Positions 29,283 through 39,024 of a stretch of DNA of 57,359 nucleotides are shown here, one piece after another. Origin of the DNA: Roseomonas sp. HF4 (GTDB lineage: Bacteria > Pseudomonadota > Alphaproteobacteria > Acetobacterales > Acetobacteraceae). Numbering within the stretch: the stretch's first letter is position 1; each line of letters opens with the position of its first letter. The notes beneath the pieces are model-generated. The model saw only the letters and a list, made by a program, of their open reading frames with translations, was not told the DNA's origin and made no database searches. Position numbers and translations under genes: made by a program. The DNA lies in NCBI RefSeq assembly GCF_005222755.1, contig NZ_STGD01000021.1:1-57359 (forward strand), in the 5' to 3' direction.

Positions 29283-30922
29283 GGGTGCTGGACCGCAAGG
29301 TGCTGCGCGATGTCCAGGCGCTGCGCGGCCAGGTCCTGACCATCGCGCTGCTGATCGGCGCCGGGGTCGCGGTGCTGGTGATGTCGGTCAGCAGCTTCCT
29401 CTCGCTCCGCGGGGCGCAGCAGTCCTTCTATGCGGAGAGCCGCTTCCCGGAAGTCTATGCCGAGGTGAAGCGGGCGCCCCGCACACTGCTGGCACGGATC
29501 GGGGAGATCCCGGGCGTGGCGCTCACAGAGGCGCGCGTCGGCGGCGAGGCCCGCGTTGACTGGCCCGGGGCGGAGGTGCCGGTCGCAGGGCGTGTGCTGT
29601 CGCTTCCGGCCAATGGGGAACAACCGGCGCTCAACCGGCTCTGGTTGCTCGCTGGCCGGCTGCCCGAGCCGACACGGCACGACGAGGCGGTGATCCATGC
29701 CGCCTTCGCCGAGGCCTGGCAGGTGCGTCCGGGCGACGAAGTCGCCGTCATACTGAATGGCCGGCGCGAGCGCTTCCGCATCAGCGGCATCGCCCATTCG
29801 CCGGAGTTCGTCTTCACGTCGCGGCCGGGCAATCCCCTGCCGGACGACCGCGGCTTCCTCGTGCTCTGGGTGAGCGAGGAGGGGGCGGCGCGCGCCTTCG
29901 ACATGCAGGGCGCCTTTGGCGAGGCGGTTCTGACGCTGGCCCCCGGCGCCTCGGAGCCCGCGGTGATCGCGGAGCTGGACCGGCTGCTGCTGCCCTGGGG
30001 CGGGCGCGGCGCCTATGGTCGACGCGACCAGCCTTCGCACCGTTTCCTGGAGGACGAGCTGGCCGAGCAACGCACGCTGGCCGTCACCGTGCCGCTGGTC
30101 TTCTTCGGCATCGCCGCCTTCCTGCTGAACGTCGTGCTGGGCCGGATGGTGGAGGCGCAGCGCGAGCAGGTCGCGGCGCTCAAGGCACTCGGCCACCCAT
30201 CCTTTCCGATCGCCGCGCACTACGCGAAGTTCGTCGCCGCGGTCTGTGCGCTGGGCTCGATGTTCGGCATCGCGGCCGGCGCCTGGATGGGCGCGGGCAT
30301 GCTCGGCAACTACCGGCCCTTCTTCCGCTTCCCGGAGATGCCCTACCTGCTGCCGGCCTGGCTGCCCCTGCTCGCGGCCGCGGCCAGCTTCGCGGTGGCG
30401 CTGCTCGGCGTGCTGGCCGCGCTGCGGCGGATCCTTCGCCTGCCCGCCGCCGAGGGATTGCGCCCGCCGCGCCCGGGCGCCTTCGGCGGGAGCACGCTCG
30501 GCCGCTGGGGCCGCCAGGTCGGGGCCAGGGCGAAGATCCCGCTGCGCGGTCTGCTCGGTCGCCCGCTGCGCACCCTCCTCACTGTCTTCGGCATCGCGCT
30601 GGCGGTGCCGATGGTAGTGCTGGGTCTGTTCTGGTGGGACGCGATGGACAGCATGGTCGAGCTTCAGTTCGACCGCATCGAGCGCGGTGATGCCTTCGTG
30701 GCGCTCACGGACCCGCGCCCCTCCCGCGCAGTGCGCGAGATTGCGCGCCTTCCCGGCGTGCTCGCCGCGGAGGGCCACCGCATCGTGCCGGTGCGGCTTC
30801 GGGCTGCGCAGCGCAGCCGCCTTCTCGCCCTGACCGGTCTGCCGGCGGGCGCGACGAACGACGGAGTGCCCGGCGCTCCAGGTGCGTCGCGCCGAACGGC
30901 AGCAGGCACGGCCGAACGCTGA
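29279..30922 (+). pseudogene. FtsX-like ABC permease truncated by repeat copy B
   Basis: The frame is 547 codons from GTG 29279. There is an N-terminal TM (TIALLIGAGVAVLVMSVSSF), a large periplasmic domain, then a FtsX core with TMs near residues 285-400 (FFGIAAFLLNVVLGRMVEAQ, REQVAALKALGHPSFPIAAH). A second unit begins at LRGLLGRPLRTLLTVFGIAL. The family normally continues another ~250 residues, with a second three-TM core. Here homology stops at LLALTGLPAGAT, just where repeat copy B begins (30866), and the last ~20 residues are repeat-encoded. The transporter is probably non-functional. Confidence 0.8.
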
Positions 30923-31083
30923 TGATGCGGCCGGCCCTATGACTGACCGGCCTGGTGGGCACCAGCGGGTGCGCCGCCATCCCCACCACCGCCCTCGATC
31001 CGCCGCGCCGTGCAGCGTCTCCGGCGGTCCCCGCGCTTGATGGGTCCGGGTCCCCATGTGCGCATCAGAATAGCAGCATTACC
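30866..31083. repeat. Dispersed direct repeat, copy B (~218 bp)
   Basis: This is the partner of 25987-26205, same orientation. Its left edge coincides with the point where the FtsX-type permease loses homology, so insertion or recombination at this sequence broke that gene. No terminal inverted repeats or target duplications are obvious to me by eye. Confidence 0.75.
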
Positions 31084-31339
31084 TGGCGGCAGCGTCGACG
31101 AAAAAGGGCAACTTGTTGCCCCCGCCGGGACGACGCGACCATCCGGCACAGGTAGTCGGCCTGCTGCGCCAATGCTTCGGCAAGCGGCAGATCGTCGCCG
31201 CTGCCACGGCACACCAGGCGACCCCCGAGCGCCGGCAGTTCCTCGGCGCGCATCGCCGCCGATGCGCCGCGCTGGCGGGAGATGGTGGAGGTCAGCGGGG
31301 CGCGGCTCGAATAGGCCGCGCGGCGCCGCGCGCCGGCGG
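31084..31339. other. Stretch with possible minus-strand coding remnant
   Basis: The minus strand can read SRAPLTSTISRQRGASAAMR, AEELPALGGRLVCRGSGDDL, PLAEALAQQADYLCRMVASS and stop near 31065. The composition looks protein-coding, but there is no start and I do not recognise a family. Otherwise this is spacer to the patatin stop. Confidence 0.35.
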
Positions 31340-32704
31340 CTACTCCGCGAGGAATTCCGCGATGGCGCGGCTGCCGCGGATCACGCCCTCGCCGGCGGTG
31401 ACCAGCGCGTCGATATCCTCGCGCGGCAGCGTCAGGCCGGTGGGCACGCGGCGCAGGCGGTCGCGCAGCGAGGGGTCCCGCACATCGGCCAGCGAGACAT
31501 GCACCAGCTGGCCCGCGACATCGTCGCAGCGGCGGCCGTCGATCATGGTCGCATGGGCGCAGCGATTGGCGCGCTGGCGCTCGACCATGCGCTCGACCTC
31601 GACCGCGGTGACCGCCAACGTCTCGAGGTTGTAGTTGTCGATCTGCCCGCCCGAGACGGCGTCGAGGATCTGGACCACCCCGTTCACCATGCGCTGCCGG
31701 GACAGCGCGGGGTCGGTCGCGGATTGCCCGTCCACGCTGATCATAAGCATGCGCCGCACCGGCAGCATGGCGGCAGCGAAGCGAGGTTCGTCCACGCCGC
31801 CCAACAGCGCGAAGTTCACCGTCACGCGCAGCGCCAAGTTGTCCGAGATGCCGCCATCGAGCAGGTGCAGCCAGGGCGTGCGCTCGCGGTCGGCCATGCG
31901 GGCGACCACTTCGATCACGCGGCGGCGGTTGTATTCGGCCAGCATCGGCATGGTCGCGAGGTTGGTCGGCAGCGGCGCCGCGCAATCCGGCCCGCGGTGG
32001 TTGGCCAGGGTGATCGGCGTGAACAGCAGCGGGAAGCCGTTCGATGCCGCCACCGCCCGCGCCAGCGGGAAGCGCGCCAGGTCCGAGCAGATCACGTCGA
32101 AGGTATGCGGCAGGAAGGGGAAGGGCGATCCGGTGGCGAGGTCGGTGGCGTTGATCGACAGCCGGGGGCGGCTGCGCGCCTGCAGGTCGCGGAAGGTGGC
32201 GCCGCGGAACATCAGGGCGTCGTAGACCCCCGCCATGCGGTCATTGGTGCCGACGGCCGGGTCGATCAGCCAGCCCCATTGCCAGGGCAGCAGGTAGGTT
32301 CCCCACACATAGGCGGCGATGTCGCGATAGAGGAATTCGGCCGGGAAGGTCTCGAAGGATCGGACGCCGTACAAGGCGTAGTGCGTCGCGGTGAAGCTGC
32401 CGCCGGAGACGCCGGCAACCTGATCGACCTCCTCCAGTAGGGTCGAAGATTCGCCGCCGCGCCGGACCGGGACGTCCCGCATGCCGCGCAGCGCGCCGTG
32501 GCCGAAGGCGGCCGAGCGCTTCCCGCCGCCCGAGAAGGCCACGAAGATCAGCAGGTCGGCCCGCCCGCCGGCGGCGTTAACATCCTCCAGCCCATAGCCG
32601 GCGTTGCGGGCGCCGGGCGCCAGCGCGGGATTGATGCCGCGGTCCATGTCCCCGCAGGCCAGCAGCGCCAGGAGCAGGGCCAGGGCGCCAAGATGCTTTG
32701 ACAT
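31340..32704 (-). CDS. Patatin-like phospholipase, predicted lipoprotein
   Basis: The product is 454 aa from ATG 32704. The signal peptide ends in a lipobox ([10 protein letters not shown]), so it is likely a membrane-anchored lipoprotein. Patatin motifs are the oxyanion glycines [14 protein letters not shown], nucleophile elbow GVSGGS and catalytic Asp in LLDGGISDN. It would hydrolyse acyl esters of phospholipids. Reading the frame upstream of 32704 adds codons that lie antisense to the lepA fragment, so the shorter start is right. It is divergent from the lepA remnant 73 bp away. Confidence 0.93.
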   Translation of the reverse strand: MSKHLGALALLLALLACGDMDRGINPALAPGARNAGYGLEDVNAAGGRADLLIFVAFSGGGKRSAAFGHGALRGMRDVPVRRGGESSTLLEEVDQVAGVSGGSFTATHYALYGVRSFETFPAEFLYRDIAAYVWGTYLLPWQWGWLIDPAVGTNDRMAGVYDALMFRGATFRDLQARSRPRLSINATDLATGSPFPFLPHTFDVICSDLARFPLARAVAASNGFPLLFTPITLANHRGPDCAAPLPTNLATMPMLAEYNRRRVIEVVARMADRERTPWLHLLDGGISDNLALRVTVNFALLGGVDEPRFAAAMLPVRRMLMISVDGQSATDPALSRQRMVNGVVQILDAVSGGQIDNYNLETLAVTAVEVERMVERQRANRCAHATMIDGRRCDDVAGQLVHVSLADVRDPSLRDRLRRVPTGLTLPREDIDALVTAGEGVIRGSRAIAEFLAE

Positions 32705-32777
32705 GCGCCTCGTCTGCCCTAGGTCCCTCCGCAGACTGCGGGTCATGCCCCTGCAATCGTCCCGTCTACGGATTCCC

Positions 32778-32967
32778 ATGACCGACACCCCGCTCGAACT
32801 CATCCGTAAATTCTCGATCATTGCCCATATAGACCATGGGAAATCGACGCTCGCCGACCGCCTGATCCAGCAGACCGGCGCGCCGACCGCGCGCGAGATG
32901 AAGGAACAGGTGCTCGACAACATGGATATCTAGCGCGAGCGCGGCATCAAGGCTCAGACGGTGCGCC
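32778..32967 (+). pseudogene. lepA: lepA (elongation factor 4) 5' fragment with in-frame amber
   Basis: [51 protein letters not shown] is the N-terminus of LepA with its GTPase P-loop (AHIDHGKST). The next codon, normally GAG in the family's DIERERG, is TAG (32931-32933). After it RERGIKAQTVRL continues the homology with two residues missing (normally RERGITIKAQTVRL). From about 32968 the sequence switches to a phage-like gene. About 60 of roughly 600 codons remain. An intact lepA must be elsewhere or the gene is lost. Confidence 0.9.
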
Positions 32968-33272
32968 TCTACGTCAAGCAGCGGCAGAATGGCAGGTTGG
33001 CCACCGTACCGGGACTGCTGAACCGACGCGCGGCCGAGGCCGGGCTCTGGGGGCGCGGGGAAGTCGTCGCCAGCCTGCATGTCGCGCCCGCCGCGCCGCC
33101 GACGGAAGGCGCCGAGGCGGCGAAGCTGAACGGCTATGCCGCGGCGGCGGCCACTGCGGCGCCCACGCTGCAGGCGCTGGCCGGTGTGCCTGTCTGGCTC
33201 GGCGTGGCGCTGGTAGTCGCCTTGGTAGCGGTGGCCGTAGGGTTCCTGCTGCGGCGGGACCGTGCGGCGTGA
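32968..33272 (+). pseudogene. 3' end of a phage lysozyme/muramidase-like gene
   Basis: Directly fused to the lepA fragment: YVKQRQNGRLATVPGLLNRR, AAEAGLWGRGEV resembles the end of GH24-type phage lysozymes (..G..VPGLVNRRKAEA.LW). It is followed by a C-terminal hydrophobic helix PVWLGVALVVALVAVAVGFL and an LRRDRAA tail, as in membrane-tethered endolysins. The catalytic N-terminal domain is missing. It is a trace of a degraded prophage. Confidence 0.6.
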
Positions 33273-33425
33273 TCGCCGCGGTCTTGGCGCGCGTGCAGGG
33301 CTGGCTTGCGTTTGCGGGGGCAGCACTGGCGGCCCTCGGCGCCGCCTGCGTGAACCGCGGGATCAGGTTTCGGAATATGTATGATGATGAGGGAAATCCC
33401 TGCAGCAGGAATGCAACGGGCGCGT
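33270..33425 (+). CDS. Short prophage-type membrane peptide (possibly truncated)
   Basis: GTG 33270 overlaps the lysozyme-tail stop (GTGA). It reads VIAAVLARVQGWLAFAGAAL, AALGAACVNRGIRFRN, stop at 33425. One hydrophobic helix right after an endolysin is the usual place for a small holin/spanin gene. The second half is likely foreign sequence, because it lies antisense to the hydrolase fragment. Low certainty. Confidence 0.35.
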
Positions 33426-33573
33426 GAGCAAGACTCGCTTCGCGGCAAAGTACCTTGACGCTTCCCAACGTGACGCGACGCCGGAACACCGGCGGCGGAA
33501 GGCGCGGCCTGTTCAGGACCCGGAGCGATGCGGCGTCGTCCCCGTTCTTCCCCGCCGCTTTGCGTTTGTCCAT
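33355..33573 (-). pseudogene. 5' fragment of an alpha/beta hydrolase gene
   Basis: ATG 33573 has GAGGAG nine bases upstream. The product begins MDKRKAAGKNGDDAASLRVL and reaches CREASLAHAPVAFLLQGFPS, SSYIFRNLIPRF, the first strands and oxyanion HG-like motif (here QG) of haloalkane-dehalogenase-like hydrolases. Homology ends at about 33355, where the phage-derived piece begins. It has lost the catalytic triad. Confidence 0.75.
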
Positions 33574-33631
33574 GTCGATCTCCTCGGCAAAGGCCACGCT
33601 TCACGCGGCCGGCTGCTCCTGCGGGCGCGAA

Positions 33632-34471
33632 TTATCCCTCAAGCTGCGGTGCTACACTGCTGCGCATGAAAGCCATGTAGGCTTCCTCAGAAGTCTCCCG
33701 CCGGGCCGTGACGAGCGGCGCGATGTCTTCGGTCGCGACATAGCGTAGCCGGTCGGTCTCGTCCGTCGCAGCAGCATAGATGACCTCGGCGACCTGCTCG
33801 CTGGTAGCGCCGCTGCGGGCGACGCGCAGGCCGCTAAAGAAGCGTTCGGCGACTGCGACGAAGCCTGCGTAATCGACCGGCGACGCATGTCCCCCAGCCT
33901 CGAGCTCGCTGCGCTTGCCGAAACCTGTTTCAATCACTCCACCCGGTTCGACGACCCTGACCCGTATGCCGAGGGGCGCGAGTTCATACGACAGCGCCTC
34001 GCTGAATCCCTCGAGGGCGAACTTGGATGCGCAGTAGAGGGATATCATCGGCAGGGCGAAGACGCCGGCGCCCGAGCTGATGTTGACCAGCACGCCGGCC
34101 CGGTTGGCGCGGAAATGCGGCAAGATCGCCCGCGTGACCTCCATGAGCCCGAAGACGTTCACGTCAAACTGCTCGCGGATCTTGTCTGCAGGCGTCGCTT
34201 CGAAGATGCCGAACAAGCCGAAGCCTGCATTGTTCACGAGCACGTCGATCCGTCCAAATCGTGCGAGACCGGTTTCGATTGCCGACCCGATACTCGCCTG
34301 ATCCTGTACGTCGAGCCGCTCCACCAGAACGTTCGTGAGGGCGCCAAGACCCAGATCGGCTTGCGGTTGGCGCATGGTGGCGATCACGTTCCATCCCTTC
34401 GAAGCGAACAGCCGCGCAGTCGCCGCGCCGAAGCCACTCGAACAACCGGTGATCAACACGGTCCTGGGCAT
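33632..34471 (-). CDS. Short-chain dehydrogenase/reductase (classical SDR)
   Basis: The product is 279 aa. It shows the Rossmann motif TGCSSGFG at residues 8-15, NNAG in DVLVNNAGFGLFG, catalytic Ser in LVNISSGAGV, and YxxxK in SLYCASKFALEGFSEAL. The PG motif after strand 6 is VVEPGGVIETGF. It is of the retinol-dehydrogenase-like SDR type with NADPH-favouring TMRQ. It would oxidise or reduce a small carbonyl/alcohol substrate; the substrate is unknown. It is the 3'-most gene of a same-strand group of SDRs and hydrolases. The start follows a plausible Shine-Dalgarno AAGGAG. Confidence 0.93.
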   Translation of the reverse strand: MPRTVLITGCSSGFGAATARLFASKGWNVIATMRQPQADLGLGALTNVLVERLDVQDQASIGSAIETGLARFGRIDVLVNNAGFGLFGIFEATPADKIREQFDVNVFGLMEVTRAILPHFRANRAGVLVNISSGAGVFALPMISLYCASKFALEGFSEALSYELAPLGIRVRVVEPGGVIETGFGKRSELEAGGHASPVDYAGFVAVAERFFSGLRVARSGATSEQVAEVIYAAATDETDRLRYVATEDIAPLVTARRETSEEAYMAFMRSSVAPQLEG

Positions 34472-34506
34472 GAGACCCTACTCCTTCGGTGCTTTTGGGC
34501 GTTTCG

Positions 34507-34892
<386 letters not shown>

Positions 34893-35007
34893 ATCCGTGC
34901 ATCCTGCGTTGATGATTGCTCGGCACCGCACTGCATCCCAATCGTCTTTACGCGCTCTCCCGACAGCTGCATCGCCGTCGCCGCCGCCTGACTGTTCCGA
35001 CATCGCA

Positions 35008-35811
35008 TCACGGCCGCGTGGCTTGGGCGGCGGAGCTGGACGGCTGCTGTCTCGCAGCTTCCTGAGCCCTCCTGTAGCTCTCCACGACCGCCGCGTAATT
35101 CGGCGATACGTGCGCGTAGAGCGCGCCGATCGCGCCAGCCTCGGGCCGGTTCCATGTTCGATGCACCTCGGAGAGGACCGCGTTCGTCGTTGTCGGAATC
35201 ACGCCGCCCTGGACGAAGCGGGCGAGAGAGGTGCGGTTGGCCATCTCGCTCACGTCGCCGGAGGCGTCCATGACCGCATAGACCCGGTATCCCGCCAGTC
35301 TCGCATCGAGCGCCGGGAACATCACGCAAACGCTGGTCCACACGCCGGCGATGATCAGGGTTCTCTTCCCGGTAGCGCGGACCGTGCGGACGAAGTCCTC
35401 GTTGTCCCAGGCATTCACCTCACCTCTGCGCGCCACATACACGGCGTGCGGCGCATGTTCATGGATCTCGGGCATCAGCGGCCCGTTCGTGCCGTTCGGT
35501 TCCGACGCGGAGGTGATCACCGGGACGTTCATCAAGGTGGCGAGTCTCGCCAGCATCACGACGTTCGATCGAAGATCCGCAACCGGTATGTCCCTCACCG
35601 TCTGGAACAGACCCGACTGGTGATCCAGCAGCAGGATGGCGATGTCGGACGCGTCGAGCAGGGCGGCGCCTCCACCGGTCGGCAGGGTGCTGGCAGAGCC
35701 GACGCTCGGTGGCAGCGTCGCCTGAGCGTGCACAGGGGACGCCGGTGACAACAGGCCGTAGGCCAGGACGCCGGCAAACAGGTGCAGAACTCGCTTGGTG
35801 GTACGCGGCAT
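35008..35811 (-). CDS. Exported isochorismatase-like cysteine hydrolase
   Basis: The product is 267 aa. ATG 35811 is chosen for AAGGAGG eight bases upstream. The signal peptide runs to about residue 30 (LSPASPVHA-QA). The catalytic Asp is in ILLLDHQSGLF, and the nucleophilic Cys is in IAGVWTSVCVMFPALDA. These are the isochorismatase-fold motifs; the exact substrate (amide, N-carbamoyl compound or ester) cannot be read from sequence. An exported member is unusual, since most are cytoplasmic. It sits between two related SDR copies. Confidence 0.88.
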   Translation of the reverse strand: MPRTTKRVLHLFAGVLAYGLLSPASPVHAQATLPPSVGSASTLPTGGGAALLDASDIAILLLDHQSGLFQTVRDIPVADLRSNVVMLARLATLMNVPVITSASEPNGTNGPLMPEIHEHAPHAVYVARRGEVNAWDNEDFVRTVRATGKRTLIIAGVWTSVCVMFPALDARLAGYRVYAVMDASGDVSEMANRTSLARFVQGGVIPTTTNAVLSEVHRTWNRPEAGAIGALYAHVSPNYAAVVESYRRAQEAARQQPSSSAAQATRP

Positions 35812-36092
35812 GACGGGTTCCTCCTTCAAGGGTGTGCGGCTTCGGACATGCCCTGTGACGCGGGGCCGCGTTACTCATCGGATCGCAGCCGCAACAGGCC
35901 GTCAGGGCTGCTGGCTGCGTTGGCAGATGGAGGTGGCGTTGGATGACTCCGGAGAACGGCGCCGACCGCGGCGCTCGCGATGGTGCGACGACGACGTTCG
36001 CTGCAACGAAGCGACGATGAGGCTCTGCCGGGCGAGATCCGGGATCATGATGAACTCACCAAAGGTGGTTTGGCGGGCACGCGATCATCAGG

Positions 36093-36848
36093 TCAGACCT
36101 GGGCCTCGCCACCGTCGACGAAGAGCTCCGCACCCGTGACGAAGCTCGCGTCGTTCGAGGCCAGAAACAGCGCAGCACTGGCGACTTCGTCGGGATCGCC
36201 GACGCGGCCGAGTGGCACCTCTGCAGCCAGCTGCCTGAGCAGGCTCTGCTGGTCGGCGGCATCAGGACCGGCTAGTCCCACCAGGCCGGGAGTCTCAGTG
36301 GGACCGGGGCTGAGCACGTTCACCCGGATGCGGCGCTCCTTCAGATCCAATATCCAGTTGCGCGCGAAGGAGCGCACTGCCGCCTTGGACGCAGCGTAGA
36401 CGCTGAAAGCCGGCGTCCCGCGTGTTGCTGCCGTTGAGCCGGTCAGGATGACCGATGCGCCATCGGCGAGAAGCGGCAGCGCTTTCTGCACCGTGAACAG
36501 CACGCCCTTCACGTTGCGGCCGAAGGTGTCTTCGTACTGCGCTTCGGTGATCGAACCGAGCGGCAGCATCGAGCCGCCGCCGGCGTTGACGAAGAGCACG
36601 TCAATACGCCCTGCCGCATGCTTCACATGCTCATACAGGCGATCAAGATCGGTGGATCTGGTTGAGTCCGCGTGGATTCCGGTCGCGCTCGGCCCGATCA
36701 CGGCGACGGCGGCAGCCAGTTCCGCCTCACGGCGACCGGTAACGAAGACGCGGGCGCCTTCGGCGGCGAAGCGCTTGGCCGTCGCGAGGCCGATGCCGCT
36801 GTTGCCGCCCGTGACGACGGCAATCTTGCCTTCAAGTCTTCCAGTCAT
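36093..36848 (-). CDS. Short-chain dehydrogenase/reductase (FabG-like), intact paralog
   Basis: The product is 251 aa. It has TGGNSGIG at residues 12-19, the NAG-equivalent VNAGGGSMLPLGSIT, Ser in VILTGSTAATRGTP, YxxxK in SVYAASKAAVRSF, and the C-terminal signature [17 protein letters not shown]. All SDR catalytic residues are present. ATG 36848 matches the start of the neighbouring deletion derivative. The intergenic region to the MBL gene (122 bp) shows no clear promoter. The substrate is unknown. Confidence 0.93.
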   Translation of the reverse strand: MTGRLEGKIAVVTGGNSGIGLATAKRFAAEGARVFVTGRREAELAAAVAVIGPSATGIHADSTRSTDLDRLYEHVKHAAGRIDVLFVNAGGGSMLPLGSITEAQYEDTFGRNVKGVLFTVQKALPLLADGASVILTGSTAATRGTPAFSVYAASKAAVRSFARNWILDLKERRIRVNVLSPGPTETPGLVGLAGPDAADQQSLLRQLAAEVPLGRVGDPDEVASAALFLASNDASFVTGAELFVDGGEAQV

Positions 36849-36970
36849 GTCTGTGCATCCTGCGTTGTTGATTGGGAGGCGTTCGCGGTTTGCGCGGCGT
36901 CGGGCGCGGTCACTGCGGCGCCGCCGGCGCACGAAACGTGCTAAGCGGCCTGGCGTGAGGTCCCTGGATG

Positions 36971-37948
36971 TCACACCCCCATGAAGACTAGGCGGGCGAA
37001 GAGGGAGGGTGGGATGATGAAGCCGCCCCATCGCGCGTCATGTGCCGCCGTCGGCCGTGCGGCGATGACTTCCTCAAGGCTGCGGCCCTGCCGCTTGAGC
37101 GTCGCGATCTTGCCACGGATGTCGACGAGGACGTCGCGGTAGTCGCGCAGGTCGCGTCGTGTGCCGACGGGCCCATGACCCGGGATCACCACCGTGTCAT
37201 CCGCGCTGCCGTCCAGGTTCTCCTCGGTCGCCCGGATGGTGCCGTCGATGCTCCCGCCGGTGGAGTAGTCGATGAACGGATAGGCGTTGTTCCAGAAGGT
37301 GTCGCCCGTATGGAGGATATTGGCCTCGGCGAAAGTGACGGAAATGTCGCCGTCGGTGTGTGCGGGGCGGTGCGCGCGCAGCATCACGGTGGCACCGTTC
37401 AGCCGCAACACGTCATCGCCCCGGACGACGCGGCTGGGCAGCGCGAGCCGCGGCGCGGGCGGAAAGTCGAAGTCCCAATCCTCGACCCGCTGCGTCATCG
37501 ACAGGTATTTGCCGGTGTTCTCGTGCGCGATGATGGTGGCGCCGGCTTCGCCGATCCATTGATTGCCGTCGGCATGGTCGAAGTGCCAATGCGTGTTGAT
37601 CAGGTGCCGGATCGGCTCGCGGCCGAACGCGCCGAGCGCCTCCTCGATCTTCATGCGCGAGCCGGTCAGACCGGCATCCACCAACAGCTTGCCGTCCGAC
37701 CCGCCAAGAACGGCAATGTTGCCGCCCGCGCCTTCCAGCATGCCAACCCCGCCGCGCAGGCGGCGGATGGCGATCGGTGCCGAGACCGCCGCCCCGCGCA
37801 TTCCGTCAACGACGTTCTGCGCCTGTGCGAAGGCCTCGCGCGGCGTCAGCCATTCGCCGGATGCGGTGACGCCCGCGGTCATCAGGCAACACAGACAGAA
37901 GCCGCGACGGGTCGGTGCGGAGGCGCGTTCGCCGAAGAAGATGCCCAT
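36971..37948 (-). CDS. Exported metallo-beta-lactamase-fold hydrolase (1)
   Basis: The product is 325 aa. A twin-arginine-like leader is seen (SAPTRRGFCLCCLMTAGVTA). The zinc motif HxHxDH is NTHWHFDHADGN at about residue 118; later ligands are in LRAHRPAHTDGDISV and LHTGDTFWN, with PGHGPVG near the end. It resembles SoxH/quinoprotein-relay-type MBL proteins. It would be a periplasmic zinc hydrolase. It lies in tandem with a second exported MBL gene 59 bp away, same strand. Confidence 0.9.
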   Translation of the reverse strand: MGIFFGERASAPTRRGFCLCCLMTAGVTASGEWLTPREAFAQAQNVVDGMRGAAVSAPIAIRRLRGGVGMLEGAGGNIAVLGGSDGKLLVDAGLTGSRMKIEEALGAFGREPIRHLINTHWHFDHADGNQWIGEAGATIIAHENTGKYLSMTQRVEDWDFDFPPAPRLALPSRVVRGDDVLRLNGATVMLRAHRPAHTDGDISVTFAEANILHTGDTFWNNAYPFIDYSTGGSIDGTIRATEENLDGSADDTVVIPGHGPVGTRRDLRDYRDVLVDIRGKIATLKRQGRSLEEVIAARPTAAHDARWGGFIIPPSLFARLVFMGV

Positions 37949-38007
37949 GACGCCTTATGCCTTTCCTGCGTGGCGCGCCCGCGGATCGCGCGACGCGAAT
38001 CCTCGAC

Positions 38008-38976
38008 TTATCCCTGATGCGCCCAATCCGCCGCGAGCCAGCGCAGCCGCCCGCCGTCGGACACGATGCGTCCGAGACCGGGAAAGGGCATGTGGGTGGC
38101 GGCGATCAGCCCACCCTCCTCGGCGGCGCGCGGGAAGAAGCGGGCCCGCATCTGGTGCGCCGCGGCGGGATCCTGCTCGAACAGGAAGCCGATGCCACTG
38201 TCCGCAGGGTGAACCGACGGGAAGAGCATGTCGGACACCATGAGAAGGCTACGCCCACCATCCTCGACCCGCACGCCGATGTGGCCGGGGGTATGACCGG
38301 TCAGGTCGACAACCGATACGCCGCGCGTGATCTGCCGCTCGCCATCGATGGCCTGCAGATCGGGATACAGGCGGACCATCTCGGCGCAGGCATCGAAGCT
38401 GCTCTTCAGGAAATCGGGCGCGGCCGCCCGCTTGGCGGGATCGGTCCAGTAGGCGATGTCGCGGCGGTCCACATGCAGTGACGCCTTCGGGAAGTTACGC
38501 CGGCCGCCGGCCACGAGTCCGCCCATGTGGTCGACGTGCGCATGCGTGACGATGACCGCGTCGATCTGGTCCGCGCGGACGCCCACAGCCTCTAGCGCCC
38601 CGGGGAGACGTCCCGTCTCGCCCAGCGAGCCCGCAGGTCCGGTGTCGATCAGGATCAGGCGCTCGCCGTCGTCGATAAGATATTGATTGAAGGCGAAGCG
38701 GATGCCATTCGGCCTGGCCCCGAACTGAGCCCGCGCGCCTGCTTCCACCGCCTGCGCCGGCCGGCCGGTGAAGTAGGTGAACGGCATGTCCGCGTAGCCG
38801 TCGATGAGCGCCGTCACAGTGAATCGTCCCACCGTGATTTGTGCCAGTGGGACCACCTCCTTCGTGGCGACGGCTCGTGCCTGCGCGAATGCAGTGCGAC
38901 CGGGGCCAACAGCGCTCGCCGCGACAAAGGCTGCTGGCAAGCCGAGCGAAAACGCTCGACGGGATAAGTTCGTCAT
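38008..38976 (-). CDS. Exported metallo-beta-lactamase-fold hydrolase (2)
   Basis: The product is 322 aa. The Tat leader is MTNLSRRAFSLGLPAAFVAA, ending near AFAQA. The motif is VIVTHAHVDHMGGLV; further metal ligands are in LTGHTPGHIGV and MVSDMLFP, with a final ATHMPFPGLG. This pattern is close to lactonase- and AHL-lactonase-like MBLs, but substrate cannot be assigned. It differs substantially from the neighbouring MBL, so the two are not recent duplicates. Confidence 0.9.
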   Translation of the reverse strand: MTNLSRRAFSLGLPAAFVAASAVGPGRTAFAQARAVATKEVVPLAQITVGRFTVTALIDGYADMPFTYFTGRPAQAVEAGARAQFGARPNGIRFAFNQYLIDDGERLILIDTGPAGSLGETGRLPGALEAVGVRADQIDAVIVTHAHVDHMGGLVAGGRRNFPKASLHVDRRDIAYWTDPAKRAAAPDFLKSSFDACAEMVRLYPDLQAIDGERQITRGVSVVDLTGHTPGHIGVRVEDGGRSLLMVSDMLFPSVHPADSGIGFLFEQDPAAAHQMRARFFPRAAEEGGLIAATHMPFPGLGRIVSDGGRLRWLAADWAHQG

Positions 38977-39024
38977 GGACTGCTCCTTTCGTTCGATGCT
39001 AGCGCGCGGCTGAACGGCTACGAC

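Noticed and set aside
33453..33480. TTGACGCTTCCCAACGTGACG, similar to a MerR-type promoter
   Set aside because: Only one half of the dyad is present and it lies inside the hydrolase fragment, with no plus-strand gene to serve.
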